Positions 44,610-57,021 of a stretch of DNA of 64,000 bases are shown in pieces. Each line of letters begins with the position of its first letter. Position 1 is the first letter of the stretch. Source of the stretch: Suillus spraguei (lineage: Eukaryota > Basidiomycota > Agaricomycetes > Boletales > Suillaceae). The stretch spans positions 78,730-142,729 of the forward strand of contig JABCPU010000162.1 in assembly GCA_016800925.1 (NCBI GenBank), in the 5' to 3' direction. Under the pieces are notes generated by a model. The model did no database searches. It was not told the DNA's origin and worked only from the letters and a program-made list of their open reading frames with translations. The position numbers and the translations under genes are program-made.

Positions 44610-45248
44610 CGGGGAGCTCGACTCAAGGTCATTCTGAGACGGAGCCAGAAGGAGGATTACAGCGGGTGTAGCGTCTCACACACGTAGTAGACTCATCATC
44701 CTTCTATTCATGACTATCCTCGTCAGAGTGTAACGTTGGCTTCTCATGCGCTTATTATGGACAAATTTCTATCGGTTTACTCCTTGCCTAACACGACGTT
44801 ATTAGACGGACTATTGTTTCACTGGCAGGTTTCACAATCCTGGTCTTTCCATTGCATACTTTTATTCTATTATTATAAATTCAATGATTCTTTGTCGCTA
44901 GCACGGTGTCTCACAATTTCGCGACTTATTCACCACTAATAGTAATACATTGTTAATTGACACGCCAGGCATGAATGTTCCCATATGCAGAAATAGGAGA
45001 ATCACAACACGTGACATGATTACTCGTTCTAGACCAGCGCTTTCGCCAACCATTGTGGCAACATTGTGGTATGTGGACTAACTCCATTGTTATCCTAAAC
45101 CATATATAGACGCCTTTTCGGCGTACCTTCTAAATCTCTCTCTCACTAAGATACGCACACGCGCATTACCAACATCATAATTGTAGCTTCTAGTTGGAAA
45201 TTCTGACTAGTCGCACTCGTTACCCCTACATCCACACAACACATCGCA
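44610..45248. promoter_or_regulatory. Intergenic leader of the family A gene
   Basis: No gene or repeat seen. A CCATATATAGACGCC near 45100 is TATA-like, about 145 bases before the ATG at 45249, and is followed by the pyrimidine-rich TCTAAATCTCTCTCTCACT typical of fungal core promoters. Confidence 0.4.
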
Positions 45249-47906
45249 ATGTCCCGCGTGAACCAACAGTCTCAGAACGCGAACGTGCAGTCTCCGATTC
45301 CAGTCACCGTTCAAGGTGCCTCGTCAAAGACTGTATCCCGTCCTACCCCCCCTTTAATGTGAGTAACGAGCTTCCCAATCATTATTAACACGCTCACATC
45401 TTGTACAGATCATGTTCCAAAGGCAAATCATATTTTTACCTAAAGGACGTAGATATGATCCTCTTTTCGGCCACGCAAACGGTTTGCCCGTTCTTCTCGG
45501 AGATCGGCAAAGATTTCACGCACGACGATCCCCACCTCGAAAACTTATTCCAGTTACGTTTCGACCTGTCTCGCTATATACAGATAGCAGCAACCCCAGA
45601 CGATGCAGAGCTTAAATATACTGGCCCTCTCTTTCAACGTCTGGCGACTATCCATATAGTCGGCTCAGGATCGGCATACTCTCTCTCAGAGGAACAAAAA
45701 ACCAGCTGGAAATGGCTCGAGAACACGCTTTATCACGCCGCGTCCACTTTCAGCGTCGATTCCCTACTACCGATGGAGTTCGCGATGTTACCCCTCCCCT
45801 CTTACTACGGTTATCTTCGCACCCACAAGAAACAAACCCATGCTAGTCAATGCGCCCGGAAATCAAGACTCGCGTTCCACAGTCTCGTAGGGTTACTCAA
45901 CCTATTTTACGGGCGTGCTCTCGTACGATACGAGACTGGTAGACCCGGTGATCCTCGACGCCCCCTCTCTCCGCCTGAGACCCTTTCTCAGTCTGGGCTC
46001 AGTCAAGCGCATGTATGCGACATCATCGATGCATTGCAGCCAGAGGCCCTCGGGAGATGTGTTGGCGTCGTACTCGACCCTAGGACATCCACGTTAGGGT
46101 CCATACTTCCTTGGCTCAACCGCATATGCGTCCCCGTATGGATCATCACAGGATCGTCCATTACATTATTTGAATCCAAGTCGTTTAAATATCGCACTTT
46201 CGACATCGTCTGCCCTCACGGCGACGAAAAGCTGCAGCTCCGTGCCTTGATAAACAAGACGAATGCAGCTGACGTCAAGCCAGGCGTGTCCGCCATCAAT
46301 CCCGATAGTCTTCATCGATGGAACGCACTCGTCGATTACCGTAAACTCAAACGCGAAGAGTTCTTATCGCGCGCATCAGAGACGATAAAGGCACTAGTTA
46401 GGAAAAGACTGCAAGATGCTGTCGATTTCATCGTGCCCACACGAAGGGACGGGACGAGATTTTTCATGTGGTATCGGTCACAACAAGGGAGGTTTAGGGG
46501 AGAGCTCGAGTACGGAGATGCGATGAGAGAATTCGAAATAAGACGAAAACAGCAGTTCGTCTACGACGATATCTCAAATCAATGGGATATATGTTCCCTG
46601 TTCGACGAGGAACATGATTCTACACAAGAAGGCCCTGATTTCGACGACGAACCGCTCCAGGAAGCTGATCCCACCCCGGCCCCGAAAATAAATTCCCCCC
46701 CCCTTCTCCCAACCGACCATAACGAACTGGGAAGAACTATCGCGCTCAACCAACCTATTGCGCAGGATGTTGTCTTTGGGACTTCGCTGGAGGATGTCCT
46801 ATACAGTCGTTATGGACTACTCTGTGCCACGCAGTCCGAAATACAGTCTGCGGAGGACTATACTCCAATCGAAGAATCTCGGATCGTCGATACGTACACC
46901 GTTCGCAAGTACATTATGGAATTAGACCTCGCATTGGGCAAAAGAAGTAACGAATTTGCCATTCAATACTTTATCTCATCCCTCGTACTCGAAATTCAAC
47001 CGCCTTCCATCATTTGGGACTTGCATCCCCGAGAATCTGCGCAGATTCTCGAGCTTAACAAGTATTTCAAAATTGAGCAAGTGACGGATCGCACTCTGTC
47101 CGGCTACTTCCTACTCCCACTGGACCTGAAATTCGTACGACCATGGATATTATTTCTCCACAATGCAACATCCGTGGTCCAGTGCTTCAGAGGGCAATGG
47201 GGTCCTTCTTTAGAGGATGTTATCCTCTGTTTATTCGAGCGCGGGATCCCATTCAAACTCCTGTTCAACGTCGCACACACCTCCTTGCCCCGCCCTATAA
47301 CAGTATTCGAATCTAACCGGCGTCCTTATGGCTGGAAAGCCGACAAGTTCGAATACAAAAATTACGAACTTCGCCGAAACCGTCTACTAAGACTACCGCA
47401 TGTTAGAGTCGCTGTGGCTCAAGCCGGCGGAATCCTATGGCGCCTATGCAAACAGGAACTGGCGAACGACATTCCAAACGGACCTACGTCTGATGTCCTC
47501 TATTTTGCTGATGCGTCTAGGGACGCGTCCCGTACCCTTCTCTTCGATACTCTCAGCCAACATGAGATCGAAATACTATGCGGAGTATATTATGTCGATA
47601 CAGGTATGTCTAACCCCGTTCCCCTGACCTATCAACGCTAACATCTCATCTACAGATAGACGTGACCAAACTACAACGTTGGCTTGGTGGCCTGTTCCTG
47701 ATTTATGGGATGGGTCTGGACTGAACATGGGATATTGGACGCTTTCATGCGAACAAGTGTTCCAATCGAGACTCAAGAAAATTTGCGAAGGCAATGCGAC
47801 CTTGCTCACAACCAAGAAGTGGCGGTCTGATCTCAAGTACTATAAGAACTTGAGCAAGAAGATCAATAACTGCGTCGAAAACATGTGTCGCCAGTTGCTC
47901 AAGTGA
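45249..47906 (+). CDS. Family A protein, complete copy (851 aa)
   Basis: Three exons (45249-45358, 45409-47603, 47656-47906) join in phase across GT...AG introns. The first exon starts MSRVNQQSQNANVQ and is disordered. The N-terminal third has DVDMILFSATQTVCPFFSE and LLPMEFAMLPLPSYYGYL. The middle shares SLHRWNALVDYRKLKREEF, RDGTRFFMWYRSQQGRF and ISNQWDICSLFDEE with the 29 kb copy. The C-terminus has SGLNMGYWTLSCEQVFQSRL and ends CRQLLK. There is no known domain, signal peptide or membrane segment. The frame has no defects, and conservation between two diverged copies suggests selection. It is a multicopy agaricomycete hypothetical seen near transposons. The function is unknown. Confidence 0.7.
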
Positions 47907-48973
47907 TTCACCGCTTGACTAGTATTACTCGTTTCTCGAGCTGGACTCTGATGTATATACGTACCGATCCTAGCTTACACGTCCGCATATATTCACATCT
48001 TGTACAATAATGTTTTCCATATCACTCGCACATGTACATATAGCATAGCAATCTATTTTTCTTGAATCCGTAACCAATTAAGCTATGAGTATGACTAGCA
48101 AAAAGTATATACTTACACATTTGACATCCCTAACTGTTAGGTTGGACTTTAGGTACGCCTAAAGACATATCACTGCTACGGTCTAGGATTGACCAATATA
48201 ATTACACTACCATTACTTTCAGAGCGCACAATTTTTAGGGTGCGCAATGACTTTTGAGTATGTAGAAAGATATTGTCTTTAAACTCCCTAGTAAAGCTTC
48301 CCCATTTCATCCCGCGTCAGTGCACCTTCGACTTCTAACTCTACAACTACTTTCAGGACTTACTATGTCTTTCGGTACTTACTACATCTTTCGGTACCTA
48401 CTATATCTTTCAGGACCACTACAACTTTCAGTACTTACTACAACTTTCAGCACTACTACAACTTTCAGCTCTTTTAGGGCATCTTTCAGGATTTACTACG
48501 TCTTTCGGGACCACTACAACTTTCAGTACTTACTGCGTCTTTCAGGACTTACTACTTCTATCAGATAATCTTCATTGATCTGGTCGAGCTACTACTTCTA
48601 CGCTCGTTTTTGTACATCTCAATCCACCTCCAGATAATCATTTCTGAATGATAAAATTTTTCTTATCCTCCTTATTATATCCGCCTTATACGGTTTACTA
48701 AGTTAAATAAGGTAAAGAAAAGTACGCGAACATTTTCCAACGTACAACGCTGTTGAGTACATGTGATGGCTTTTTTTTTAAAAGTATGTACAACGTTGTT
48801 GTGTACGTATGACGACTTTGAGTATGTGCAACGCCGTTGAGTATGTATGAATGACTTTTTCAGAAGGATAAATTTGATTGATAGGGGCACTAGTATTAGC
48901 TAAGCCATTCGTTGTAGAACCCAGCGTACCCTCTGCCCTTCCAGCCTTTTATAATCGTTGTCTTGCTAATACC
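47907..48973. repeat. 3' tail of the module: inverted block, satellite, 110 bp block copy 3, microsatellite
   Basis: 48090-48310 is the ~220 bp block found inverted at 31430-31680. 48340-48600 is an ACTTTCAG/TACTTACTACA satellite. 48648-48765 is the dispersed block (CTGAATGATAAAATTTTTCT ... TTAAATAAGGTAAAGAAA). 48766-48860 holds the ACTTTGAGTATGTGC microsatellite interrupted by a poly-T tract. The order is the same as at 31430-32165. Confidence 0.75.
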
Positions 48974-50783
48974 ATGTCGACACCATCCTCAAATTCTTCG
49001 TCCATTCCTATTCACACAAATTGCGCTTCGTACAAAATCAGGTCAACAACGGCTTCAAGTAGGAAACCGGGACAAGTTGAATGCGAACTTGATCCAGTGG
49101 CAGAGGGCAGTCTTACAGCTCACACCGGGGACATCGTCAGACCTACTTCACTGGGAGCACGACACTCGACTGTGCTTGCTCCTACGAGTACATCTCGTCA
49201 GTTGAGGGATTTGCTAGATAGTTTCAATCGTTTTGCCCAGGGCAAATCTGGGATTTCAGCATCAAGTATGTATTCATTAATCTGAACTCGGGAAATAAAC
49301 TGATGCTGCTTCATCTTGAAGGTGAACGTATAATTAAAACAGTACTCATTTTTATTGGGAAGCCAGGTTGTAAGGCAGAGTGTGCGGTAAGTGCCAGCTT
49401 GTCACAAGTAGTAATGGCGTCATTTTCATCATAATCTGTCCCAGGAATTTTCTGGTGTCGGACCTAATGAATACGAACTATTAGAACAGTTCTTCGACGA
49501 GAGTGGGCTGAAGCCAAAGTGAGCCTGACAGTGATTTATACGCTACTAATTGGTTCTTACGTCGCATCTTATTGTGACAGATTGAGTTACATTACAGAAG
49601 AGAGTACACTTATAGTGGAAATGCCGTCCGCCATTCATGAAGCAGCCTTGGTTCCGCTCAATGATGCACTTATATGCTTCTTCAATTCTATTGACTTTGA
49701 CAGTTCGATTGTCAACGTGCGTGTCCTGTGCAATACGGAGACATCTTCAATCAACCACACCATCCCAGACTTGAGAGTTTCCTTGCAGGGTATGATGGAT
49801 ACCGAAAAGGAAGTCTTCGTTTCCGTGCTCGGGGAGACCACTTTTTCACAACATCGGCGCTCGGTACTCAAGAAGTTCAGAAATGCGATAGCATTGAACC
49901 CCGGCTTATTGATGGCAATCATGGCTGAAATTCAGGAAATCAATGCGTATCGTTCACCCACAAAGAAGTCATGTGCGGCGGCTATGTTGCGGGAGAAGTC
50001 GCCGCGCTCATCAAACGCATTCAACGCCGCTACAGGGACACTACCGGCCCTCCATAACCCGGTTAAAGTCGAGGGCCATACATGGTGCTCAATAGGGTCA
50101 ATCGCGTTCAAAGTATGGGTGCGTGGGATGCAGCCTATCGATATCGATACAACAGACAGAAACTTGGTCGCGTGCGGGGTGCATATTTACTTTTGGTTCT
50201 CTGGTGGGGTAGTATTTAACTAACTCATGTGTTGTAGACTTTGTATCCTGTAGAAGACATGGGTGCGGCACACGCAATGATTCAGAAGGGCGTTCGGGAG
50301 ATTAGGGAGCAGCTGATCAGGCTGTACCAGAAATACGAGCCTGGTATTGACGCAGATGCTATGCGAGCACCCCCCTTTATCCTTCGCAACAATAAAATTG
50401 TCACCGCAATCGCGGGGTCTATGTCCGAAACAGCCCACCGCCGCTACACGGCATGGTATACGCAAAACCATTTAGCTGAACTAGCGAAGCACGACGCCTA
50501 CGCCGCGCATATCTACTCACAGGGAATTCCAGTTTTTCACATGACCCTTCGACCGCGTGTTAAGCTTGGAAGTAGGATTCCTGGACGTGCTTCTTTGCCT
50601 CATGATCGTGCACAGAAGGATTCCGGGTCAAAACTAATCGAGAACCCAGACGAGAACCCAACTCTCCAAATGTCCCTTCGACCACGCACCAAGCCTAACC
50701 ATGGACGTGGGACTAGGGGGCGTGGTGGGACTACTAGGGGGCATGCTGCTCCGACTCGTGGTGGTGCGTCGCGCCATCACTGA
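48974..50783 (+). CDS. Uncharacterised fungal protein, 524 aa, RGG-like tail
   Basis: Five exons (48974-49265, 49322-49386, 49445-49518, 49581-50178, 50238-50783) join in perfect phase. The first exon is Ser/Thr-rich (MSTPSSNSSSIPIHTN). The core reads GKPGCKAECAEFSGVGPNEY, LLEQFFDESGL, LSYITEESTLIVEMPSAIHE, SVLGETTFSQHRRSVLKKFR and VKVEGHTWCSIGSIAFKVWV. This order matches a common agaric hypothetical family recalled as having 'F.GVG.N.Y', 'LSY....L.VEM' and a 'TWC' stretch. The C-terminus is basic and Gly/Arg-rich (RGTRGRGGTTRGHAAPTRGG), likely nucleic-acid binding. There are no frame defects. The function is unknown. Confidence 0.7.
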
Positions 50784-51290
50784 ATGATGTTCTTCTAATT
50801 ATGTTACCACCACTACCCTCGATGACTTACGCCTGATCATCTTACAAATGTGTACTAATAATCTGTTTCGCATACTTATTCTACGTAGTAATGAGAACAC
50901 ATTATTTTGGCATATACTCAGGCACCACCTAAATTTGAGTCCACTCAGCCTACGACAAGACACTCTGATCCATTTTACGGTCACAAGCAGGTTTATCGTT
51001 TATCCGCGCGGTTCATTACCCATCTTTTTGCTTGTCCAGAGTACCCCCCTTCATCATCTAACTCCCAAGTAAAGTCTCCCCATTTCATTGCTGATGACCA
51101 CTCATTCTCACCGCCACCACTTATTATGTCTCCCATTAAATTGCATATTGCATTCCTGTGGTGCAAACAGGGCGAGTAGGTTTCCCGTTTATGCGCGCGG
51201 TTCATTGCCCATCTTTTTGCCTGTCCAGAGTACCCCCCTTCATCATCTAACTCCCAAGTAAAGCTTCTCCATTTCATTGCTTATGCCCTT
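50784..51290. repeat. ~100 bp direct repeats
   Basis: 50995-51095 and 51190-51285 share GCGCGGTTCATT(A/G)CCCATC, GTCCAGAGTACCCCCCTTCA and TCCCAAGTAAAG. The shared end CAAGTAAAGCTTCTCCATTT also occurs at 48290 and inverted at 31449. Confidence 0.75.
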
Positions 51291-51339
51291 CACCGCACCA
51301 AATTCCATACTTCAGCAACCTTTGCTGCCCTCGTTCTCC

Positions 51340-52196
51340 TCCAGCGACTCAAAGAGCGCTTTCCATTACGGACCCAATACAACTTTCAGGGCAATTTTCA
51401 GTACTATTACAACTTTCGGTACTAACCACAACTTTCGGGACTCACTATATCTTTCTGGACCGACTAGTACTTTCAGTACTACAACTTTCAGGACTCACTG
51501 CGTACTTTCAGGGCGACTTTCAGTACTATTACAACTTTCGGTACTTACTACAACTTTTGGGACTCACTTGCGTCTTTACAACTTTCAGTACTATTACAAC
51601 TTTCAATGCTTACTACATCTTTCTGGACCCAATACAACTTTCAGGGCGACTTTCAGTACTATTACAACTTTCGGGACTTACTGCGTTTCTGGACCAATAC
51701 AACTTTCAGTACTATTACAACTTTCAGTACTACTACAACTTTCGGTACTTACTACAACTTTCGGTACTTACTACAGCTTTCAGTACTTACTACAACTTTC
51801 AGGGCGACTTTCAGTACTATTACAACTTTCGGTACTTACTACAACTTTCAGTACCTACTACATCTTTCTGGACCCAATACAACTTTCAGGGCGACTTTCA
51901 GTACTACTACAACTTTCGGTACTTACTACAACTTTCAGGGCGACTTTCAGTACTATTACAACTTTCGGTACTTACTACAACTTTCAGTACTTACTACATC
52001 TTTCTGAACCCAACACAACTTTCAGGGCGACTTTCAGTACTATTACAACTTTCGGTACTTACTACAACTTTCGGGACTCACTGCGTCTTTACAACTTTCA
52101 ATAGTTACTACATCTTTCTGGACCCATTGAATACAACTTTCGGTGCTTACTACAACTTTCAGTACTTACTACAACTTTCAGGGCGACTTTCAGTAC
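51340..52196. repeat. Satellite of TACTACAACTTTCAG units, left part
   Basis: Dozens of short units alternating ACTACAACTTTC(A/G)GTACTT and AGGGCGACTTTCAGTACTA. Long open frames of Thr/Tyr/Phe repeats across it are artefacts of the repeat. The array continues after the pogo-like element at 53157. Confidence 0.9.
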
Positions 52197-52198
52197 TA

Positions 52199-53154
52199 CA
52201 GTTGAAGTGGTCATAATGCATCGACTTTTGTGGATCCCGACGTTGTTCCCAAGTAATTGGACGCATAATGCATAATGTTTGTATACCCAATATGCATTAT
52301 GAGTATTGATTTGATAGGGTGGGACACGTGGACAATAACATAGTGCATAAATTTATTGTCGTGCTTCAGTGGTATTGTCTTTTTTGACTATGTATAGAAG
52401 CCAGCGAGCAATTGAAACGATACCACACTACTTGAAAATGTCTCTAAACTTAAAGCGCAAACCTCGTGACAAGCCCGCTGTACTATGCAACCGGCCTGCA
52501 AAGCGGCAGAAAATCACCAAGGACAATCCTCGAACTTCAGCTCATTCTACAGCCAGTGAATCGAACACTTCAACACCGACCTAATCAGCTTTCTTCTATC
52601 GAAACTCAGCTTATGCAATCAGTGAAAGATCTTCAAGGACGCAACCGTGTTTTTGGTACCTTGCTGACTATCGACGAACTTTTGGACCCTGCTGAGGAGA
52701 AAGATAAGGGGGAGTTCTCTACGTGTGATGGTGGTGAATCATCTATTGCAGATGAGGTCTGTCGTGAAATCCTTGTTGCAAATGGTGGAGTTATCGAAGT
52801 TGATTCTGACGACGACAAAATGGGCCCATCAGTCACACGCAACGATGTCCTTGATTTGTGCCAGCAGCTCGAAGCTGCATGTATGCAATATGGGGATCCT
52901 CAAATTTCGCTTGATTCATCTTCACAACTTCGAAATTTTCGCGCTAACCTACGACGTGAAGAACTGCATAACGCTAAACAAACATGTCTAGAACAATTCT
53001 ATGTACCTGTGTAGAAACCATTGATAACTTTCTGTCACACTTTTGGCGGAGGTCATACATGTCACAATTATGTGACAAATATCGTCTTGCATATTCCTCA
53101 TAATGCATAACATTTTCGCGGTCCCATCGGTATGCATTATGACCATTTCAACTG
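52199..53154. mobile_element. 956 bp pogo/Tigger-like element with TA duplication
   Basis: The left end CAGTTGAAGTGGTCATAATG is inverted at the right end with one mismatch, and TA flanks both sides (52197-52198, 53155-53156). Removing the element rejoins the satellite unit TTTCAGTACTATTACAACTT exactly. TA duplications and CAGT ends are typical of the Tc1/mariner/pogo superfamily. The element is internally deleted and keeps only part of a transposase. Confidence 0.88.
52438..53014 (+). pseudogene. Remnant of a Tigger/pogo transposase
   Basis: One frame starts MSLNLKRKPRDKPAVLCNRP with a basic KRQK patch. Another, open to 53014, reads SVKDLQGRNRVFGTLLTIDE, an acidic middle, then DVLDLCQQLEAACMQYGDPQ, LRNFRANLRREELHNAKQTC and LEQFYVPV. 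The last part matches the C-terminal tail of fungal Tigger-type (CENP-B-like) transposases, where 'LR.FR..LR.E......T.L..FF' is recurrent. The helix-turn-helix and DDE core are gone. Confidence 0.7.
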
Positions 53155-53156
53155 TA

Positions 53157-53400
53157 TTACAACTTTCGGTACTTAATATAACTTTCGGTACTTACTGCGT
53201 TTCTGGACCCAATACATCTTTCAGTACTATTACATCTTTCAGTACCTACTACATCTGGACCCAAATACAACTTTCAGTAAGTACTATTACAACTATCGGT
53301 GCTTACTACATCTGGACCCAAATACAACTTTCAGTACTATCACAACTTTCGGTACTTACTACATCTTTCAGTACTTGCTACGTTTATCAGAAAATCCTCG
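53157..53400. repeat. Satellite of TACTACAACTTTCAG units, right part
   Basis: Continues the array interrupted at 52197 (TTACAACTTTCGGTACTT, TACTACATCTGGACCCAAAT). Confidence 0.85.
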
Positions 53401-53507
53401 GTGATCTGATTGAACTATTACTCTTACGCCCGTTTTATATATATATCTCAATGTAACTTCCAACATATATACTCGCCTAGAAATAAATTATGCTTTCAAT
53501 TATCAAG

Positions 53508-54126
53508 TTGATATTCTGAGTGATTAAGTTTTCTTATCTTTCTTATCTTCCTCGCCTTACACGGTTTACTAAGTTGAATAAGGCCAAGAAACAATACGCG
53601 GTCATTTTTCCAATGTACAACGCCGTTGAATACCCATATCAGATAAATCTGAGTACTATGATAACTTTGAGTACGTATGACGACTTTGAGTACATATGGT
53701 AACTTTGAACATGTATAACAGTTAAACAGTTAAACAGTTAACAGTTAAACGAGCACACTGAGTACATATAACGACTTTGACAACATTACCACGACTCCCT
53801 ACTATAATGGAGTTTGACGACTTTGACGACTTGAGCGCTACTAAATTCATACAAAGTTTAAGCTTTAGACTATTAACTCCTATAACTTCAATATAACTCG
53901 ACCATATCATTGTCATTACAAGGGTACAATGTGGACTTAACAATGGACGATGTAAACTGTGTACTTTCCAACTGATTTAAAATCCCGACAAATGTGGTCT
54001 TGGTTGGCCCCAGCAATGCTCTCGTAACATTTCATTCCGAATCATCACACTCTATCATCACTCAACCATCTCGTACCATAATATTGCTGGCATTATCTTA
54101 ACAAGGAAACTCTTCGTTAAAATACA
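53508..54126 (+). repeat. 110 bp block copy 4, microsatellite, shared JmjC upstream segment
   Basis: 53508-53630 is the dispersed block (CTGAGTGATTAAGTTTTC ... GTTGAATAAGGCCAAGAAA). 53640-53780 is the ACTTTGAGTA microsatellite plus TTAAACAG repeats. 53780-54120 carries the segment shared with 7961-8285 and 32170-32370. The latter directly precedes the ATG of the JmjC-like gene, so it is likely its promoter. Confidence 0.75.
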
Positions 54127-56384
54127 ATGCAACAGCCCGAAAAACCCATCAAGAAACCAAGGCTTAAACACCCCGATTTAGCAGTTTCAGACTTAAGCCC
54201 GGAGGAACGACAGCGCGAGCGCGTTAGAAGATGGCGCGCCAACCAGAAACTCGATCCTGAAAAGGTACAGAAGACTAGGGAAAAGAACACCGTCAACAAA
54301 CGTGAGCAGCGTAAACGCAAGAAAGAAGCAGCATCTCAGATTCAGCAACCCGCCGACGTACACTCACAAGGCAAGGCTCCTCGAAAACGTCGTCGGATTG
54401 CATCTCCGGAACCACAACCGGATGCTCCAGGTCCCTCCAACTCAGCAGGCGATGAGATTCCAATCGATCCTGTTCTCCTAACCCAGGAAACAACCCCAGC
54501 TACCCGTCTAACACGCGACGTCGAGATAATGACCGACATGCCCGACCCTCTGGACGCACCCATTCTTACATGCGACGTCGAGGTCATGACAGAAACACTC
54601 ACCCTTATGTGTAATGTTGAAGTTATGACCGAAACACCGACCCCCATGTGCAGTGTAGAGGTGATGACCGACATACCCGAATCTCTCGTCGACACAAACA
54701 CTCTTCCCAACGATCGACATCCCCCTTCACCCACGCTGTCTGCGCTCACAGAACTCGACTCTCGTGACTTGGCCACTCCTATCATCGGCTCACAAGTGCA
54801 CGCGCATTCAGAAACCATCCAGTGGTCTGATGGGTCTACCACCGTGCTTCCTTGCATCATGAGAAACGGAGTAAACGTTTGTCAAGACGACGCCAATTCT
54901 GTAGCGTTCTTTGCGTCGCTCTCCGAATCGCTTCCGGAAACTTCAAAGAACGTCGTCCACTTGCAATATAGCGATTGGCGCACGAAAAGCCGACAGTTAT
55001 GCGAAGAAATAACTGCGGCTCTTCGCATAAACAAAGCCGTCGTCATTCGGCAAATCAGTAAGCCCGAGCCTGCAACGATTGATCTAGAGTACCTGGAAGA
55101 TCGCGGTATGTCTGACCTCATGCGTGTCGTTGTACATGGTGAGTTCATCAAATTTCAGTCCAATCGCATCTCCTCTAACTAACTTAACTAGATGCTGAAC
55201 AACGCACGAAGAATTTTACGTATCCACACCAAAATGCAACATTGGAAGAATTCGTAAACAATATACACGATCCCAACAAGATTCAGTGTATACTCGACTT
55301 TGCATATGGGCAAGGGGGTCTCCCGTCGTGTCTGAGGTCCGTATCATCTAACTAATACAACGTAACACCATTAAATTGGCGATCCTCAGTACACTCGACA
55401 GTAGCATCGTCAACGGATGGAATCAAACTACGGTGGATTGCCCTATTGGGGATAGGGTCCACCCGGACAACTTCCTCGTGCATTCGTGGTCTTTGCTACA
55501 CGGACCTGCGTACTGGACAAACCCCCACCACGACGCAGACGGTGGCGCCACTTTTATTCAAATCGAAACCGGCGAAAAAAAATGGGGACTATGGAGACTT
55601 ATTCAAGAAGACACCACCACGCGAACTAACCTCTCCAGCAAGGCATTAGAGCTTACTGATCTCTACCGAAATCGCGAAAATATTCTGGACACTTGGCACG
55701 GAGAAATTGTAACACTCCTGCCGGGTGATATGTTGTGAGTATATCGTTATATCATATATATTTCTTCTTATATTTTCAAGGATACAACCTCCCGGACAGT
55801 TACACGCTGTTTACACCCCCGTGGCAACATTTGCTACCGGGGGACATTTCTATAACTACGAATCTATGCACTTGACGGAAGTATCTCGTCACATAGACCA
55901 CAAGCAGGGAAAAACCCTAACGAACCAAATCCACGCCCATTCCCTCGAAACTTTTCAGCGTATGATCGTTAATTTACCGCGCATATCACGTCGCGTTAGT
56001 AAGTATAATTCCTTTTGTGTGATGCCATACGCTTATAACAACTTCCCAGAGTTATACAGTAGACCCCTGATTGCTCTCTGCATGATGGTCTTGGACGGCA
56101 ACAAATATGTCGCCGCTGGTACTGAAAAACCTAAGCTAAAGACGAGCACAACCAAACGAGCGCACGAAATCGCCAGTACTGTCGTCAAGTACTTCTGGAA
56201 AGACTTGAAGACAGCGACTAATGTATATGCAAGAAGGAGACTAATGGCAGTAACAACCCGATGCATCCCGGGCAACTCATCACTAGAGAGGAATTACTGT
56301 CCTGTCTTGAATCTTTTACCACAATGTAGTATACGTACTTATACCCCTTCTATACTTTATTTATGCCATAATGCCAAGTTGTAA
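54127..56384 (+). CDS. JmjC-like Fe(II)/2-oxoglutarate dioxygenase, complete copy
   Basis: Five exons (54127-55138, 55192-55336, 55390-55734, 55781-55998, 56050-56384) give 684 residues in phase. The N-terminus is highly charged (SPEERQRERVRRWRANQKLD), with a KAPRKRRR nuclear signal and four tandem copies of a DVEVMTETPTPM-like unit. A cupin core follows: FLVHSWSLLHGPAYWTNPHH, with the metal-binding HxD in PHHDADGGATFIQ, GEKKWGLWRLI, and the distal His in QLHAVYTPVATFATGGHF. These match JmjC-type proteins that are expanded in Agaricomycetes. The substrate may be histone, protein or nucleic acid, none shown here. A conserved C-terminal domain (ETFQRMIVNLPRIS, SRPLIALCMMVLDGNKY) follows. The donor GTCCGT of intron 2 is non-typical. 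Otherwise intact. Confidence 0.82.
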
Positions 56385-57021
56385 CATACATTCGAATGAG
56401 GAATCGATTGAACCGTTACCTTATAATTGCAGCACTTGTGCTCTACATCGCGAGATAGACAAAATCGCACGTCCTAATTCAATCTAATCGTATCTAAACT
56501 CAGGCATGCTTAGACAACATCTTGTATAATTAAATCATGGCTTATAGATCGCAGCGTCGATGGTCTTGTCAATCTCGGCAACTCCTATTATGTACTATAT
56601 ATGGTATATATTAATTAATCGATAAGTTCAACTCCGACGCTCAACTACTTCATGTTTCACGCGCGAATTGTACTCAATACCAACTCCAAATACTCGTTCA
56701 CCACTATGCTAAGACCTTTTCCTCGAAAATCGAGGAAGATGTTCGTCTCCGGTTCGAAAAAACGCTACTTCAACAAAGCTCCACGTGGCAACCCCTCACG
56801 TCACCACCTAGTGCTTTCCTCAACGCCTCGAATTATAGACGGCTTCGTACCAACATTCCAGCGCCAAGATAAACCGTTAATCCTCGATACGCTTTGCTTA
56901 CTAATCTCGTCTACGCGTTACTCCCCTATATATACGGCCCAACTCGTGTCGTCATCTTTCTCTCCTGCTCTTTCTGTGTTTCCCGTCTTCCATTCGTTGT
57001 TTTCACTGTCCCTACTTCAAT
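56385..57021. promoter_or_regulatory. Intergenic before the Pif1-like gene
   Basis: No coding pattern. A CTATATATACGGCCC near 56927 is TATA-like, followed by a pyrimidine-rich tract before the ATG at 57022. Confidence 0.4.

Noticed and set aside
51277..52216. Long open frames encoding Thr/Tyr/Phe-rich repeats
   Set aside because: They are translations of the TACTACAACTTTCAG satellite in several frames at once and have no gene-like start or end.
54127..56384. TET/JBP-type nucleic-acid dioxygenase
   Set aside because: The HSW.LLHGP...PHHDA.GG.T and distal LHAVYTP pattern fits JmjC-like proteins better; not excluded without a profile search.
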